Below are positions 46,035 to 55,401 of a DNA stretch of 64,000 bases, piece after piece. The notes below the pieces were generated by a model. The model was not told where the DNA came from and searched no databases. It worked only from the letters and a program-made list of their open reading frames with translations. The position numbers and the translations under genes were made by a program. Origin of the DNA: Methylobacteriaceae bacterium (lineage in GTDB: Bacteria > Pseudomonadota > Alphaproteobacteria > Rhizobiales > Beijerinckiaceae); the NCBI GenBank assembly GCA_020638135.1, contig JACKJE010000002.1:62001-126000 (forward strand). The letters are read 5' to 3'. Position 1 is the first letter of the stretch. Every line of letters starts with the position of its first letter.

Positions 46035-47104
46035 GCCTACCCGACGCGTCGCGGCTCGGCTGGCCGCCGCTCGCCGCGCAGGCCTTCACGATCGCGGGCG
46101 CGGCGATTGCCGGCGCGGGCGTTGCGGCGATCGGCGTGCCGGCGGGCTGGCTGTCGGGCGCGATGATCGGCACGGCGATCCTCGCCGCGCTGCGGCTGGC
46201 CGAACCCTTGACCGCGCCATTCCGGTGGGCGGCGATGGTGTCGTCCGGCGTCGCCATTGGCGCGGCGGTGACGCCGCAGATGCTGCAGAAGATTGCGGCC
46301 TATCCCGCCTCGATCGCCATCATGTCGGCGAGCGTGGTCATCTCGACCTTCGCTTGCGCAAAAATTCTCGCCCGCGCGCCCGGCTGGTCGCGCTCGACCG
46401 CGTTTTTCGCCTCGGTGCCGGGCGCCCTGTCCTATGTCTTCGCGGTCGCCGCCACGCAGGAAGAGGCCGATCTCTCGCGCATCGCCGTCGTGCAGGTGCT
46501 GCGCGTCTTCCTGCTGATGGGCTTCGTGCCGCTGGTCGTCGCCGAGACCGGCGCGATTTCGGGCGCGGCGATGACGGGCCCGCTCGACCCGTTGTCGACC
46601 TTGGCGATCCTGCTGCTGCTCGGCTGGGTCGTCGGTTATGCGATGGAGAAGTTCCGCGTCGCCGGCGGCATGCTGTTCGGGGCCATGCTGGTCTCCGGCG
46701 GCGCGCATGCGCTCAGCCTGGCGCCCGGCAGCCCGCCGCCGCTCGTCGCGACAGTCGCGCAGGTGCTGATCGGCGCCTGGGTCGGCGTGCGCTTCATCGG
46801 TTTCGATTGGGGACTGTTTGCGCGCTCGGCGCTGGCGGCGCTCGGCACATTCTTCGTGGCGGTCGGCATTTCCGGACTGTTCGCGGTGCTCGCCGGCCTC
46901 GCGCTGTCGCTGCCCTTCGCCCAGACGCTGCTCGCCTTCTCGCCGGGCGGGCTCGAAGCCATGACCCTGCTCGCTTTCGCGCTCGGCATCGATCCGCTCT
47001 ATGTCGGCGCGCACCATCTGGCGCGCTTCCTGCTGATCAGCCTCACCCTGCCCTTCGCGCTGAAATTCTGGATGCGCGGCGATCGCGGTCCGGCGGCGGG
47101 CTGA
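46031..47104 (+). CDS. AbrB family membrane protein (putative transporter/regulator)
   Basis: A 357-residue integral membrane protein with about ten hydrophobic segments arranged as two similar halves. Each half has a GWLSGAMIG- or GGMLFGAMLV-type motif typical of the AbrB/ammonia-monooxygenase-annotated family (duplicated transporter fold). FFASVPGALSYVFAVA and FSPGGLEAMTLLAFALGIDP are the paired signature loops. The GTG start overlaps the aminotransferase stop. The function of the family is poorly known; export or regulation of a small metabolite is possible. Confidence 0.82.
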   Translation: MSLPDASRLGWPPLAAQAFTIAGAAIAGAGVAAIGVPAGWLSGAMIGTAILAALRLAEPLTAPFRWAAMVSSGVAIGAAVTPQMLQKIAAYPASIAIMSASVVISTFACAKILARAPGWSRSTAFFASVPGALSYVFAVAATQEEADLSRIAVVQVLRVFLLMGFVPLVVAETGAISGAAMTGPLDPLSTLAILLLLGWVVGYAMEKFRVAGGMLFGAMLVSGGAHALSLAPGSPPPLVATVAQVLIGAWVGVRFIGFDWGLFARSALAALGTFFVAVGISGLFAVLAGLALSLPFAQTLLAFSPGGLEAMTLLAFALGIDPLYVGAHHLARFLLISLTLPFALKFWMRGDRGPAAG

Positions 47105-47116
47105 GGGCGATCCCGA

Positions 47117-47899
47117 TCACTCGAACTTGCCGTGCCGGCCGTGCCCATCGGCAAACCGCTGCGCGCCCGACAGCGTCTCGCCGGACTGGATGACGGCGAG
47201 ACCGCCACGCATTTCGTTCAGGATCGCCTCGTCTTCGGGCATGTCCCATTGCGCCAGCGCCGACAATCGGTCGGCGCGCATGCAGGCCTGCGGGAAGCCG
47301 GCGATCTGGTGGGCGAGTTTGACCGCCTCGGCGCGCGCCTGTCCGCTGGGCACGACGCGATTGGCGAGCCCGAAGTTCAAGGCCTCCGCGGCGCCGACCG
47401 GCCGGCCGGTGAGAATCAGGTCCATCGCGCGCGAATGGCCGATCAGGCGCGGCAGGCGGATCGTGCCGAGGTCGACCAGCGGCACGCCGAAGCGGCGGCA
47501 GAAGACGCCGAGCGTGGCGTCCTCCGCCATCACGCGCATGTCGGCCCACAGCGCCAGTTCGAGCCCGCCGGCGACCGCATAGCCCTCGATCGCGGCAATG
47601 ACGGGCTTGCCGAGGCGCAACCGGCTCGGACCCATCGGCGCCATCGTGTTCTGGCCGCCGAGCTCGCGCCGCTTTTCGCGGTCGCCTTCGGCGAGCGCCT
47701 TCAGGTCCGCGCCGGCGCAGAAAGCGTCGCCAGCGCCGCAGAAGACGGCGACAGACGCGCTCGCGTCGGCATCGAATTCCTTGAAGACATCGAAGAGCCG
47801 GTTGGCGCTCGCGCCATCGACGGCGTTGCGGCGATGCGGGCGATTGATCTCGACGATCGTCACCGGACCGTCGTGCGAAATGCGGATGGATTCGGACAT
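47117..47899 (-). CDS. Enoyl-CoA hydratase/isomerase family protein
   Basis: A 260-residue crotonase-fold enzyme. GDAFCAGADLKALAEGD forms part of the oxyanion hole and CoA site, and KPVIAAIEGYAVAGGLELAL is the second oxyanion segment. FCRRFGVPLVDLGTIRLPRL replaces the usual Glu-containing hydratase segment, so the exact reaction (hydratase, isomerase or other) is unsure. MSESIRIS is chosen as the start because AGGAGG lies eight bases upstream; a longer reading starts seven residues earlier. It converges on the AbrB-family gene with a 12 bp gap. Confidence 0.87.
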   Translation of the reverse strand: MSESIRISHDGPVTIVEINRPHRRNAVDGASANRLFDVFKEFDADASASVAVFCGAGDAFCAGADLKALAEGDREKRRELGGQNTMAPMGPSRLRLGKPVIAAIEGYAVAGGLELALWADMRVMAEDATLGVFCRRFGVPLVDLGTIRLPRLIGHSRAMDLILTGRPVGAAEALNFGLANRVVPSGQARAEAVKLAHQIAGFPQACMRADRLSALAQWDMPEDEAILNEMRGGLAVIQSGETLSGAQRFADGHGRHGKFE

Positions 47900-47972
47900 G
47901 GACGCGCCTCCTGTCATCCGCTTTTCGCGGACCTTCGTTCAGGCGCAGTCTAGCTTCGCGGGGCGGTCCGCG

Positions 47973-49427
47973 TCACGCGACGCGGCGGGTTCTGCGCTTC
48001 TTCGGCGCGCTCGCGCCGTCGCGTTCGGCGATTGCCTTCTGCAATTGCGCGAAGGCGCTCTTGAAATCCGCGACGAATTCATCGGCGCGTTCGACGGCGC
48101 AGCGCGCTGCGGTGAAACCGACGCCGAGCGTGCCGTTGTAGCTCATCATGGTGATGTTGAGCCCGACGCCGTGCTCGACGATCGACAGCGGCCAATAATC
48201 CGTCATGCGCAGGCCCGCCGCGTAGAGCGGCATGGGCGGCCCCGGAACATTGGAGATGACGACATTGGCGAGCGGCGGCGCCAGGCTCGCAATATGCGAG
48301 CGGCCGTAGAGTTCGGCGATGGCGCCGAGCAGCCAGGGACCGCCGATGCTCGGGAAGTCCGTCGGAATGAGCGACTTCGCCTTGCCGGCGACGGATTTCG
48401 TCGCGCCGGACGATGCGCGCAGGGCTTCGAGCCGCTTCAGGGGATCGGCGATATTGGTGGCGAGATTGACGAGGCTCAGCGTCGCCTGCGTCGTCATTTC
48501 CGTATCGCCCTTGGCGCGCAACGAGATCGGCATGGCCGCCATCAGCGGCTTCTTCGGCAGGCCGCCGTGGCGCGTCAGCCAGCGGCGCAGCGCGCCGCTG
48601 CATAGCGCCAGCGCAATATCGTTGATCGTCGCGCCGCTCGCGCGCGCGAGCGCCTTTACTTCATCGAGCGGCAGGGTGAGCGCGGCGAAACTGCGCTCGC
48701 CCGATATCGTCACGTTGAGCGGCGTGCGCGGCCCGAACGCGACGTTCTCGCGCAACGATGCCGTTCGTGCGCCCGACGTTTTCGCATCCGCGCCAAAGAC
48801 GATGCCGCCGAGCGTGCGCGCGATTTGCGGGAGATAGCGCGCGAGCTTCACATATTGCGCGGCGTCGTGGCGGAAGGCGTTGGCGATCAGGCCGAGCGCG
48901 CCGGGTTTTGGTTCGCGCGCTTTCTTTGCTTGCGGCCTTGCCGGCGCGGGCTTCGGCGAGAGGTCGAACAGGGCGGCGGCAAGCGCCGCGCCCGCCTGCC
49001 CGTCGAGCAGCGCGTGATGGACCTTCACGTAATAGGCCTTGGCGTTATCGGCGAGACCCTCGAACACGTAGAGCATCCACAGCGGACGTTCGCGATCGAG
49101 AACCTGCGCATGCAGTTCGGCGACGCAATCCTGCAATTGCCGGGTCGTGCCGGGCGGGGGGAGATCGACGCGCTGGACGTGGAAGTCGAGATCGGCGTCG
49201 ACGTCGATCCACACGGGATTGGCGAAATGGAGCGGCGTCGCGACGAGGCGACGGGTGAAGATCGGCGCGAGATGCAGGCGGCCTGCGATCATGCGCCGGA
49301 CTTCGGTCGTGAAATCCCTGGCGTAGCGCGGCGGCGCGTCGAACATGTGCAGCGAGCCGACATGCATCGGCGTCTCCTGCGTTTCCAGACTGAGAAAGGC
49401 GCCATCGAGCCCGCTTGCCGTGCGCAT
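47973..49427 (-). CDS. Wax ester synthase/diacylglycerol acyltransferase (WS/DGAT)
   Basis: A 484-residue bacterial WS/DGAT. It joins acyl-CoA to a fatty alcohol or diacylglycerol to make storage lipid at the membrane. The catalytic HHxxxDG motif is KVHHALLDGQAG (H137, H138, D142). The N-terminal TASGLDGAFLSLETQETPMH and the later VISNVPGPPMPLYAAG are family signatures. The start MRTASG is preferred because GGAGG lies upstream and the family begins at this point. It would compete for acyl-CoA with the beta-oxidation set upstream. A basic RRTRRVA tail ends the protein. Confidence 0.88.
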   Translation of the reverse strand: MRTASGLDGAFLSLETQETPMHVGSLHMFDAPPRYARDFTTEVRRMIAGRLHLAPIFTRRLVATPLHFANPVWIDVDADLDFHVQRVDLPPPGTTRQLQDCVAELHAQVLDRERPLWMLYVFEGLADNAKAYYVKVHHALLDGQAGAALAAALFDLSPKPAPARPQAKKAREPKPGALGLIANAFRHDAAQYVKLARYLPQIARTLGGIVFGADAKTSGARTASLRENVAFGPRTPLNVTISGERSFAALTLPLDEVKALARASGATINDIALALCSGALRRWLTRHGGLPKKPLMAAMPISLRAKGDTEMTTQATLSLVNLATNIADPLKRLEALRASSGATKSVAGKAKSLIPTDFPSIGGPWLLGAIAELYGRSHIASLAPPLANVVISNVPGPPMPLYAAGLRMTDYWPLSIVEHGVGLNITMMSYNGTLGVGFTAARCAVERADEFVADFKSAFAQLQKAIAERDGASAPKKRRTRRVA

Positions 49428-49541
49428 GCGCGCAACCTCCATCATCCGTTTCGTGGACAATGGCGCAGACTTGCCGCGTCCGCTTTGCGCTGGCCCATGC
49501 TTGCAATGCGAATGCGCCAGAGCCTGACCGAAAACTCGAAT

Positions 49542-49647
49542 CCTCACCCTGAGGAGCGCCTGAAAGGCGCGTCTCGAAGGGTGGCCGAGGCTCGAAACGC
49601 TGGATCATGCTTCGAGACGGCGCTTTTCGCGCCTCCTCAGCATGAGG
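49542..49647. repeat. Intergenic inverted repeat, copy 2
   Basis: A 106 bp element beginning CCTCACCCTGAGGAGCGCC and ending CTCCTCAGCATGAGG, with inner arms GTCTCGAAGGGTGG and TGCTTCGAGAC. It is the same family as 36968-37070 but with several substitutions. It occupies the spacer between the wax ester synthase start and the end of hemA. Confidence 0.85.
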
Positions 49648-49687
49648 GATTTGGGTCGACTGCGAATTTCGAGTCAGATTCTCAAAC

Positions 49688-49711
49688 AAAAAGAGCCGGC
49701 TGAGCCGGCCC
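49688..49711 (-). terminator. Rho-independent terminator of hemA
   Basis: On the minus strand the stem GCCGGC-TCA-GCCGGC is followed by TCTTTTTG, 27 bases beyond the hemA stop codon. Confidence 0.8.
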
Positions 49712-49737
49712 TTGCTGTCTTGCGATCGCTCGCGCGC

Positions 49738-51021
49738 TTACTCAGCGGCCTTTCGGAATTCCGGATAGGCGCAGGCGGCGTCGCTTTCGGGCTTGGCCTC
49801 GACCTTGGGCTCGACGAAAGGCAGGTCCAGCGTCTTCCAGACGTCGACGAGGGCTTCCACCAGTTCGGCCACCAGCGCATCCGAATGCAGCGGCGTCGGC
49901 GTGATGCGCAGGCGCTCCTCGCCGCGCGCAACCGTCGGATAATTGATCGGCTGGATGTAGATGCCGTAGCGCTCCATCAACAGATCGCTCGCCGCCTTCA
50001 CCTTCTCCGCGTCGCGCACCATCACCGGCACGATATGCGAGGGGTTTTCCAGAACCGGCAGGCCGGCGGCCTCCAGCGCGTGCTTGGTCAGCCACGCCTG
50101 GCGCTGGTGCTTTTCACGCAGATCGGGGCGCTGCTTGAGAACGCGCACCGCAGCGCAGGCCGCGGCCGCCACCGCCGGCGGCAACGCCGTCGTGAAGATG
50201 AAGGACGGCGCATAGGAGCGCACCGCGTCGATGACAGCCGCATCGCCCGCGATATAGCCGCCCAGCGTGCCAAAACCCTTGGCCAGCGTGCCCTCGATCA
50301 CGTCGATGCGCGCCATCTGGCCCTCGCGCTCGCACACGCCCGCGCCGCGCGGCCCGTACATGCCGACCGCATGGACCTCGTCGATATAGGTCATGGCGTT
50401 GTATTTCTCGGCGAGGTCCGCGATCGCCTTGATCGGCGCGATGTCGCCGTCCATCGAATACAGGCTCTCGAACACGATCAGCTTCGGCCGCTCGTAGGGC
50501 TCGGCCGCCAGCAGCTCCTCGAGATGGGCCACATCGTTGTGACGCCACAGCTTGCGCTCGGCGCTCGAGCGCTTGACGCCCTCGATCATCGAATTGTGGT
50601 TGAGCGCGTCCGACAGGATCAGGCAGTTCGGCATCAGGTCGGCGATGGTCGAAATGCCCGCGAGATTGGAAATCCAGCCCGAGGTGAAGACCAGCGCGGC
50701 CTCCTTGCCGTGCAGGTCGGCAAGCTCGGCCTCGAGCTCGACCAGCGGCGCGTTGGTGCCGGAAATGTTGCGGGTGCCGCCGGCGCCCGCGCCGAGTTTC
50801 TGCGCCGTCGAGCGCATGGCCTCGACCACTTCCGGATGGCGGCCCATGCCGAGATAGTCGTTGGAGCACCAGATCGTCACGTCGCGCTGCGACCCGTCGT
50901 CCGCCCGCCAGATGGCGCGCGGAAGATCGCTCGTGTCGCGCTCCAGATTGGCGAACACGCGATACCGCCGCTCGTTGCGCAACTGACCAATCGCAGCCTC
51001 GAAATAGCGCCCGTAACGCAT
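49738..51021 (-). CDS. hemA: 5-aminolevulinate synthase
   Basis: A 427-residue PLP enzyme of the alpha-oxoamine synthase family. It condenses glycine and succinyl-CoA to 5-aminolevulinate, the first step of tetrapyrrole synthesis by the alphaproteobacterial C4 route. The signatures are WCSNDYLGMGRHPEVVEAM, GAGAGGTRNISGTNAPL, DEVHAVGMYGPRGAG and the PLP lysine in TLAKGFGTLGGY. The ATG of MRYGRYF is chosen, with AAGGA upstream; a TTG two codons earlier is possible. It ends with a clear terminator. Confidence 0.96.
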   Translation of the reverse strand: MRYGRYFEAAIGQLRNERRYRVFANLERDTSDLPRAIWRADDGSQRDVTIWCSNDYLGMGRHPEVVEAMRSTAQKLGAGAGGTRNISGTNAPLVELEAELADLHGKEAALVFTSGWISNLAGISTIADLMPNCLILSDALNHNSMIEGVKRSSAERKLWRHNDVAHLEELLAAEPYERPKLIVFESLYSMDGDIAPIKAIADLAEKYNAMTYIDEVHAVGMYGPRGAGVCEREGQMARIDVIEGTLAKGFGTLGGYIAGDAAVIDAVRSYAPSFIFTTALPPAVAAAACAAVRVLKQRPDLREKHQRQAWLTKHALEAAGLPVLENPSHIVPVMVRDAEKVKAASDLLMERYGIYIQPINYPTVARGEERLRITPTPLHSDALVAELVEALVDVWKTLDLPFVEPKVEAKPESDAACAYPEFRKAAE

Positions 51022-51346
51022 GTTCAACGATCCTTTCGCGATCCGGCGACGTTCGCGCCCCTTCAGGGGCCTTCTCAGAGTCGGCGGACCTGTCTCCCGG
51101 TCACATCCATACAGGGTTCTGAATATGAAAGCGAGCGGTCAAACGCCGCACCCTTCCATTCCGGCGCCATTCTGCCCGGCCGCAAGCCGCACGCTTTGAG
51201 GTAGATCATGCCGGGCAGAAAAATTGCCGGCGCCCAGCGCGCGCGGCGAAAATGCGGAAACCGCCTGTTCGCACAGCGCGCGCGCTACATTTTGAAATCG
51301 ATCTGCTTTCCTGGATTCGAGCGATTCCGCTCGAATTCAGGCTGAT
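51022..51346. other. Spacer upstream of hemA
   Basis: This 325 bp stretch is the hemA promoter region at its left end and a terminator-like hairpin at its right end. A small CCCCTTCAGGGGCC hairpin lies about 40 bases before hemA, and TTGACC is visible on the minus strand near 51140 without a convincing -10 box. I see no small gene or RNA in it. Confidence 0.4.
51311..51340 (-). terminator. Hairpin after the secreted-protein gene
   Basis: Thirteen-base arms CTGGATTCGAGCG and CGCTCGAATTCAG (one mismatch, four-base loop) lie just beyond the stop of the leftward secreted-protein gene. The T run is poor, so termination is only probable. Confidence 0.5.
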
Positions 51347-51838
51347 CTATTTGACGACCCGCGGCTCCATGCCGGTCAGCGGATAGCGCCGCAGGACCGT
51401 CTCGACATTGTAGATCACGGGCTGAGCGACGTAGCCGGCATCCCCCTGCCAGAGCGGCGGCGCGCCGGCGACATTGTAGACGACCGCCGCGCGCGGCCGC
51501 AGATATTCGCCCGACGGCGTCCCGTGGACCGGGGACGGCGCCGCAGCCGCCTCGACCGGCTGATAGACTGCGGGAACGCCGCCCAGCGCAACCGCGCGAC
51601 CGCGATGGCGCCAGCCGTGGCGCGCGACCCCGCGCGGCGGTCCGTAGAGCGCGTGCTGCGGCGGCGCGTAGACCGGCTTCGGCGCGACCTGGATGACGCG
51701 CGGGCCCGGCGCGGCCGACATATGCACGACGGGGCGGATGATCGTGGGCGCGACCTGGGCATGGCCGCCGGCGAGAGCCGCTGCGGGCGCGAGCGTGGAC
51801 AGGATCAGGCCGAGGCCGAGACGGGCGGGCAAACGCAT
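51347..51838 (-). CDS. Secreted hypothetical protein
   Basis: A 163-residue protein with a signal peptide (MRLPARLGLGLILSTLAPAAALA, cleavage after ALA). The mature part is Pro/Ala/Val-rich with many short hydrophobic beta-like stretches (RVIQVAPKPVYAPPQHALYG). I do not recognise a family. It is probably periplasmic or envelope-associated. It stands alone between hemA and an OmpA-family gene. Confidence 0.6.
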   Translation of the reverse strand: MRLPARLGLGLILSTLAPAAALAGGHAQVAPTIIRPVVHMSAAPGPRVIQVAPKPVYAPPQHALYGPPRGVARHGWRHRGRAVALGGVPAVYQPVEAAAAPSPVHGTPSGEYLRPRAAVVYNVAGAPPLWQGDAGYVAQPVIYNVETVLRRYPLTGMEPRVVK

Positions 51839-52057
51839 GAGGCGACTCCAGAAACCCGGACGGCGTCATTGCCGCCCGCATCTGGCCTCCTCGCTTCCCC
51901 CGGTCCGAAAATCCGTCGCAATTTTCGACCGCAGGCTCGCCGCCGACGGCCTCGCGGGCCTTCGGCGACGGTGCAGGCTAGCAGGACCCGGCGGCCCGAT
52001 CCAGCACTGGTTAACGGAGCGGGCGGCCGCGCGACGTGGACCGCCCGCGGCGCGCTG

Positions 52058-53859
52058 TTACTGATTCTGTCCGCTCAGCAGATTGGTGATGCGACGCACG
52101 ACCACGCGGCGGTTGCGCCGCTCGGGGCCTTGCGTCTGCACCTTCAGATATTGCTCGCCATAGCCTTGCGTCGTGAGATTTTCCGGCGGCACGCCGAAAT
52201 CGCGGGTGAGGATTTCCGCGACCGACTGTGCGCGCCGGTCGGACAGCGAGAGATTGTCGACGGGCTGGCCGACCGCGTCGGTGTGGCCTTCGACGAGATA
52301 GACCTCGCTGGCGTTGCGCTGGATCGCTCGGTTGAGCGCCTTGGCGAGGACGCTCAGCTTCTGGACCTGATCCGGCGCGAGCGTCCATGAGCCCGTGTCG
52401 AAATTGACCGTGTCGAGATCGACGCTGCGCGTGTAGGCGCGCACGTCGGGGCTCGAGCGGATTTCGTCGAGCGTGAAGCGGCGCGGGATCGGCGCGACCG
52501 GCGGAGCGGTCAGCGTATCGTAGATGAGCCGTTCGTCGGCCTCGGCCGCGTCGACGATGTATCGCTCGCGCGGGATGCGCATCGGCGGCGGCGGCAGGAC
52601 GACCACTTCGTCGACATAGGCGCGACGGCCGCCGCGATAGGAATTGTCGATGATCACGACCTCGCCGCCGTCGCGCGCGCGCCGGAAGCGGCGGATCAGA
52701 TTGCCCTCGGCGTCGGTGACGGTGACGATCTCGTCGCCGTCTCGACCGCGATAGACCGTCACGAACTGGTCGCCGCGCCGTTCGCTGCGGACGTCGCCGC
52801 CGAGCGCGCGGAAACGCTCGTTCTCGTCGTGGCGCAGGAAATAGCGGTCGCCGTCGCGCACGATGGTGCGGCCGGGCTCCTGGTAGACGAGGGCGTCGCG
52901 GTCGCGGAACTCGCGGCGTTCGCGCTGCACGGCGTCGAGCGAGCGCGGCTCGGCGCCCGGACGCGTCAGCAGGAAGCCGCCGACGGCGCCCGCCGCGGCG
53001 CCGAGCGCCGCTGCGCCGGCCGGGCCGATACGGCCGGACCCGCTGGCTCGGGGCTGGGCGGGCGGCGCGTCGGGCACGCGCTGCGTGGCGCCCGCGGGCG
53101 CCTGGCCCGGGGATTGGGCCGGCGGCGTCTGCTGGGGCTGCGGCCCCGGTCGCCCGACCGGCGTTGCCGCCGGCGCGACGCTCGGCTGTGCCGGCTGGGC
53201 GGCGCCGGCAGCCGGCGGGCGCGGAGGCCGGGCCGGAGCAGGCGGGCGACTATCCCACCCTGTGGGCTAAGGCCATTCGCGGCGGGCTGCGTCATGGGCT
53301 TTCCGATCGGAGCCTGCGGCTTTGCGACTGGCGCCTTGACGACGGGCGCTTGCGGCTTGGCGACGGGCGCCAGCGGCTTGACGACGGGCGTCTGCGGCTT
53401 GGCGAGGGGCGCCTGCGGCTTCAAGCCGGGCCCCACGGCCTTCGGCGCTGGCGGCTGTTGCGAAGCCGGTCGCTGCGGCGCGGTCGCCGGCGGCCGACTC
53501 TGCAATGGCGCGGGCGCGCCGGTGAGCACGCCGGCTGCGCCTCGCGGCTGCACGGGCGCCGGGCGCTGCTGAACATGCGAGGCATCGGGCGCAGCCGCCG
53601 GCTGACGCATCAGCTTCGGCGCAAGGGACGGCTGGGGGCGTGGCGCGGGCGCCGAGCGCGGCTGGACGGAGGGGGCGATACGCGGCGCCTGTACGGCGCC
53701 GGGCGGGGCCGCCGCCGGCTTGTGCGCGGAGGGAGGATGCTTCTGATCGAGTTGCGCCTGCGCGAGTTCGATCACGCCGGCGCCGGCGAAGCTCTGCGCG
53801 ACCTGCCCGACCAACAGCGCCGGGGTCATCACGCCGACCAGAAGAAATTTCTTCGTCAT
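52058..53859 (-). pseudogene. OmpA family outer-membrane protein with long Pro-rich region, frameshifted
   Basis: The sequence encodes a protein of about 600 residues. It starts with a signal peptide (MTKKFLLVGVMTPALLVGQV) and a long Pro/Ala/Gln-rich region containing KPQAPVVKAPVAKPQAPIG-type repeats. A Gly-rich segment (GPAGAAALGAAAGAVGGFLL) follows, then a C-terminal OmpA-like peptidoglycan-binding domain with VNFDTGSWTLAPDQVQKL, VEGHTDAVGQPVDNLSLSDR and RRNRRVVVRRI. The two halves are in different frames. A loss of one G from a G run near 53254 explains this, and adding it restores PQGGDSRPPAPARPP. It probably links outer membrane and cell wall. Confidence 0.78.
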
Positions 53860-53984
53860 TCCCACCTCTCGATTGAGCGTCCTCGGCAAATGCGCGCCAC
53901 CGCCTCCGGCTCCATCAAGGTTCTGGCCAAGTTGGGCGGGGGGAAGACGATTATGCGGCCTCGATAAGGCGGCTGGCGGCGCCT

Positions 53985-54605
53985 TCAAGCGCCGGGCGAA
54001 TCCTGCTCGCCTGCAAGAATGACGCGCCGCACGATCTCGCGCCGGGACTTCCGGAACGCGTCCGGGCTCCAGCCGCATTCAACCACCAGCAGGCGCCAAG
54101 CGGTGGGATGGACCAGACTCCAGAACAGCTCCGCAGCGCGATCGGGCTCGAGTTCGCCCGCGAGTTCTCCCTGCGCGGCCAGCCTGCCGAAGGTCAGCTT
54201 CAGCCGGGTCAGAAACGTGTCCTTCATCCGGTCGTCCCACGCGGCGGCAGCCTCGGCGTCGGTCAAGGCGGCTGCGTCCAACAGGATGCCGACGGGGTAG
54301 ATCAGTTCGAGATAGTCGAGCCAGACATCCATCAGCCGTTCGAAATCGGCGCGGCCGAACGGTTTCGCCCGGGCAATGGCGAGCATGCGGTTGATGTGGT
54401 CAGACTGCGCATCCTTGTTGCGCGCCATCTCCTTGAGGAGGCCGGCGCGACTGCCGAAGGCAAGAAAGACCGTCTGCCGGCTGACGCCTGCCGCCGCGGC
54501 GATTTCCGCCTGCCCAACGTCGAGCTTGCTCTTTTCCGCCATCAGCGCCCAGGCGGCGTTGAGGATCGCCGCGCGGGTTTCCTCCGAAATCTGCTTCTTT
54601 TTCAC
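53985..54605 (-). CDS. TetR/AcrR family transcriptional regulator
   Basis: A 206-residue repressor with a GTG start. The N-terminal helix-turn-helix is AEIAAAAGVSRQTVFLAFGS around residues 33-52, and the rest is the helical ligand domain. It starts one base from a perfect 14 bp palindrome, with a second copy 26 bp away, so it most likely represses itself and the divergent membrane-protein gene. No normal ribosome site is visible because the operator occupies that position. The ligand is unknown. Confidence 0.87.
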   Translation of the reverse strand: MKKKQISEETRAAILNAAWALMAEKSKLDVGQAEIAAAAGVSRQTVFLAFGSRAGLLKEMARNKDAQSDHINRMLAIARAKPFGRADFERLMDVWLDYLELIYPVGILLDAAALTDAEAAAAWDDRMKDTFLTRLKLTFGRLAAQGELAGELEPDRAAELFWSLVHPTAWRLLVVECGWSPDAFRKSRREIVRRVILAGEQDSPGA

Positions 54606-54619
54606 TTTACGTACGTAAA
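54606..54619. promoter_or_regulatory. Perfect palindromic TetR operator, site 1
   Basis: TTTACGTACGTAAA is a perfect 14 bp palindrome directly against the start codon of the TetR gene. Repressor binding here would cover its translation-start region and promoter. Confidence 0.7.
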
Positions 54620-54631
54620 CCCAGTTGCTAT

Positions 54632-54645
54632 TTTACATCCGTAAA
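54632..54645. promoter_or_regulatory. TetR operator, site 2
   Basis: TTTACATCCGTAAA keeps both half-sites TTTAC and GTAAA of site 1 with a changed centre, and is 24 bases before the membrane-protein ATG. The two centres are 26 bp apart. Confidence 0.65.
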
Positions 54646-54668
54646 CCATCACGGAGCGGAGCGCCATC

Positions 54669-55373
54669 ATGACCAATCTCCCTCTCCTGAGCCATCTCGT
54701 CGCAGGCGCCTTCACTTTCGTCTTCTTCTGGGGCGCCGCCCTGTCGATCAAGGGCGGCAGGCCTCATCGCGCCTGGGGCAAGGCGTTTTTCCTGTCGCTT
54801 TTTCCCGTGGGACTATCGGTCGGCGGCATCCTGATCCTACGGGCGAGCACGTTCGACCCTGCCCGCATGGTGCAATTCGTCTATCTGCTTCTATGCCTGC
54901 TGACGGTCGGGACCGTCGGGTGGACAGCGATCGCCTGGAAGAACGATCCGGCGCGGTTCCGCGGCTTGCATTTCCGTATCCTCGGACCGGCGATGTTCGT
55001 CTCCGGCCTGATCGTGCTTACCGCGGGCGGCCTTGCGCGCCAGCCGCTGGCGATGATCCTGTCGAGCATCGGCCTCGTCTTCGGCGGGGCGATGATCCGG
55101 TTTGCGCATTTTCGCGGCCGCGTTCATCCGAAATGGTGGCTCGGCTGGCATCTCAACGCCGTCCTGCTTCTGTCGAGCGCGGTGCACGGAACGTTGCTGG
55201 CCGTGCTCTACCGGACACTGGTCGACGCGAACGGATTCGATGTGGCCCAACTGGCGACCCAGCCGTTCACGCTGGGTCTGGCCTTGGTCTTGCGGATCGC
55301 GATCGGGCGCCGGCGCGGCGTTCCGCTCGGATTTGGAGCGGCCGGACCGAGGCTGGCGGCGGCGGGCGCATGA
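54669..55373 (+). CDS. Integral membrane protein, function unknown
   Basis: A 234-residue membrane protein with six or seven hydrophobic segments (for example LVAGAFTFVFFWGAALSI and AMFVSGLIVLTAGGLA) and a conserved-looking WWLGWHLNAVLLLSSAVHGT helix with histidines. I do not recognise the family; it resembles DUF2306- or heme-interacting membrane proteins only in general shape. It is divergent from the TetR gene and downstream of the twin operators, so it is the likely target of that regulator. A GGAGCGG ribosome site precedes the ATG. Confidence 0.65.
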   Translation: MTNLPLLSHLVAGAFTFVFFWGAALSIKGGRPHRAWGKAFFLSLFPVGLSVGGILILRASTFDPARMVQFVYLLLCLLTVGTVGWTAIAWKNDPARFRGLHFRILGPAMFVSGLIVLTAGGLARQPLAMILSSIGLVFGGAMIRFAHFRGRVHPKWWLGWHLNAVLLLSSAVHGTLLAVLYRTLVDANGFDVAQLATQPFTLGLALVLRIAIGRRRGVPLGFGAAGPRLAAAGA

Positions 55374-55401
55374 TTGCAGGCCCGCCGCCTGCGCGAAAGC
55401 C

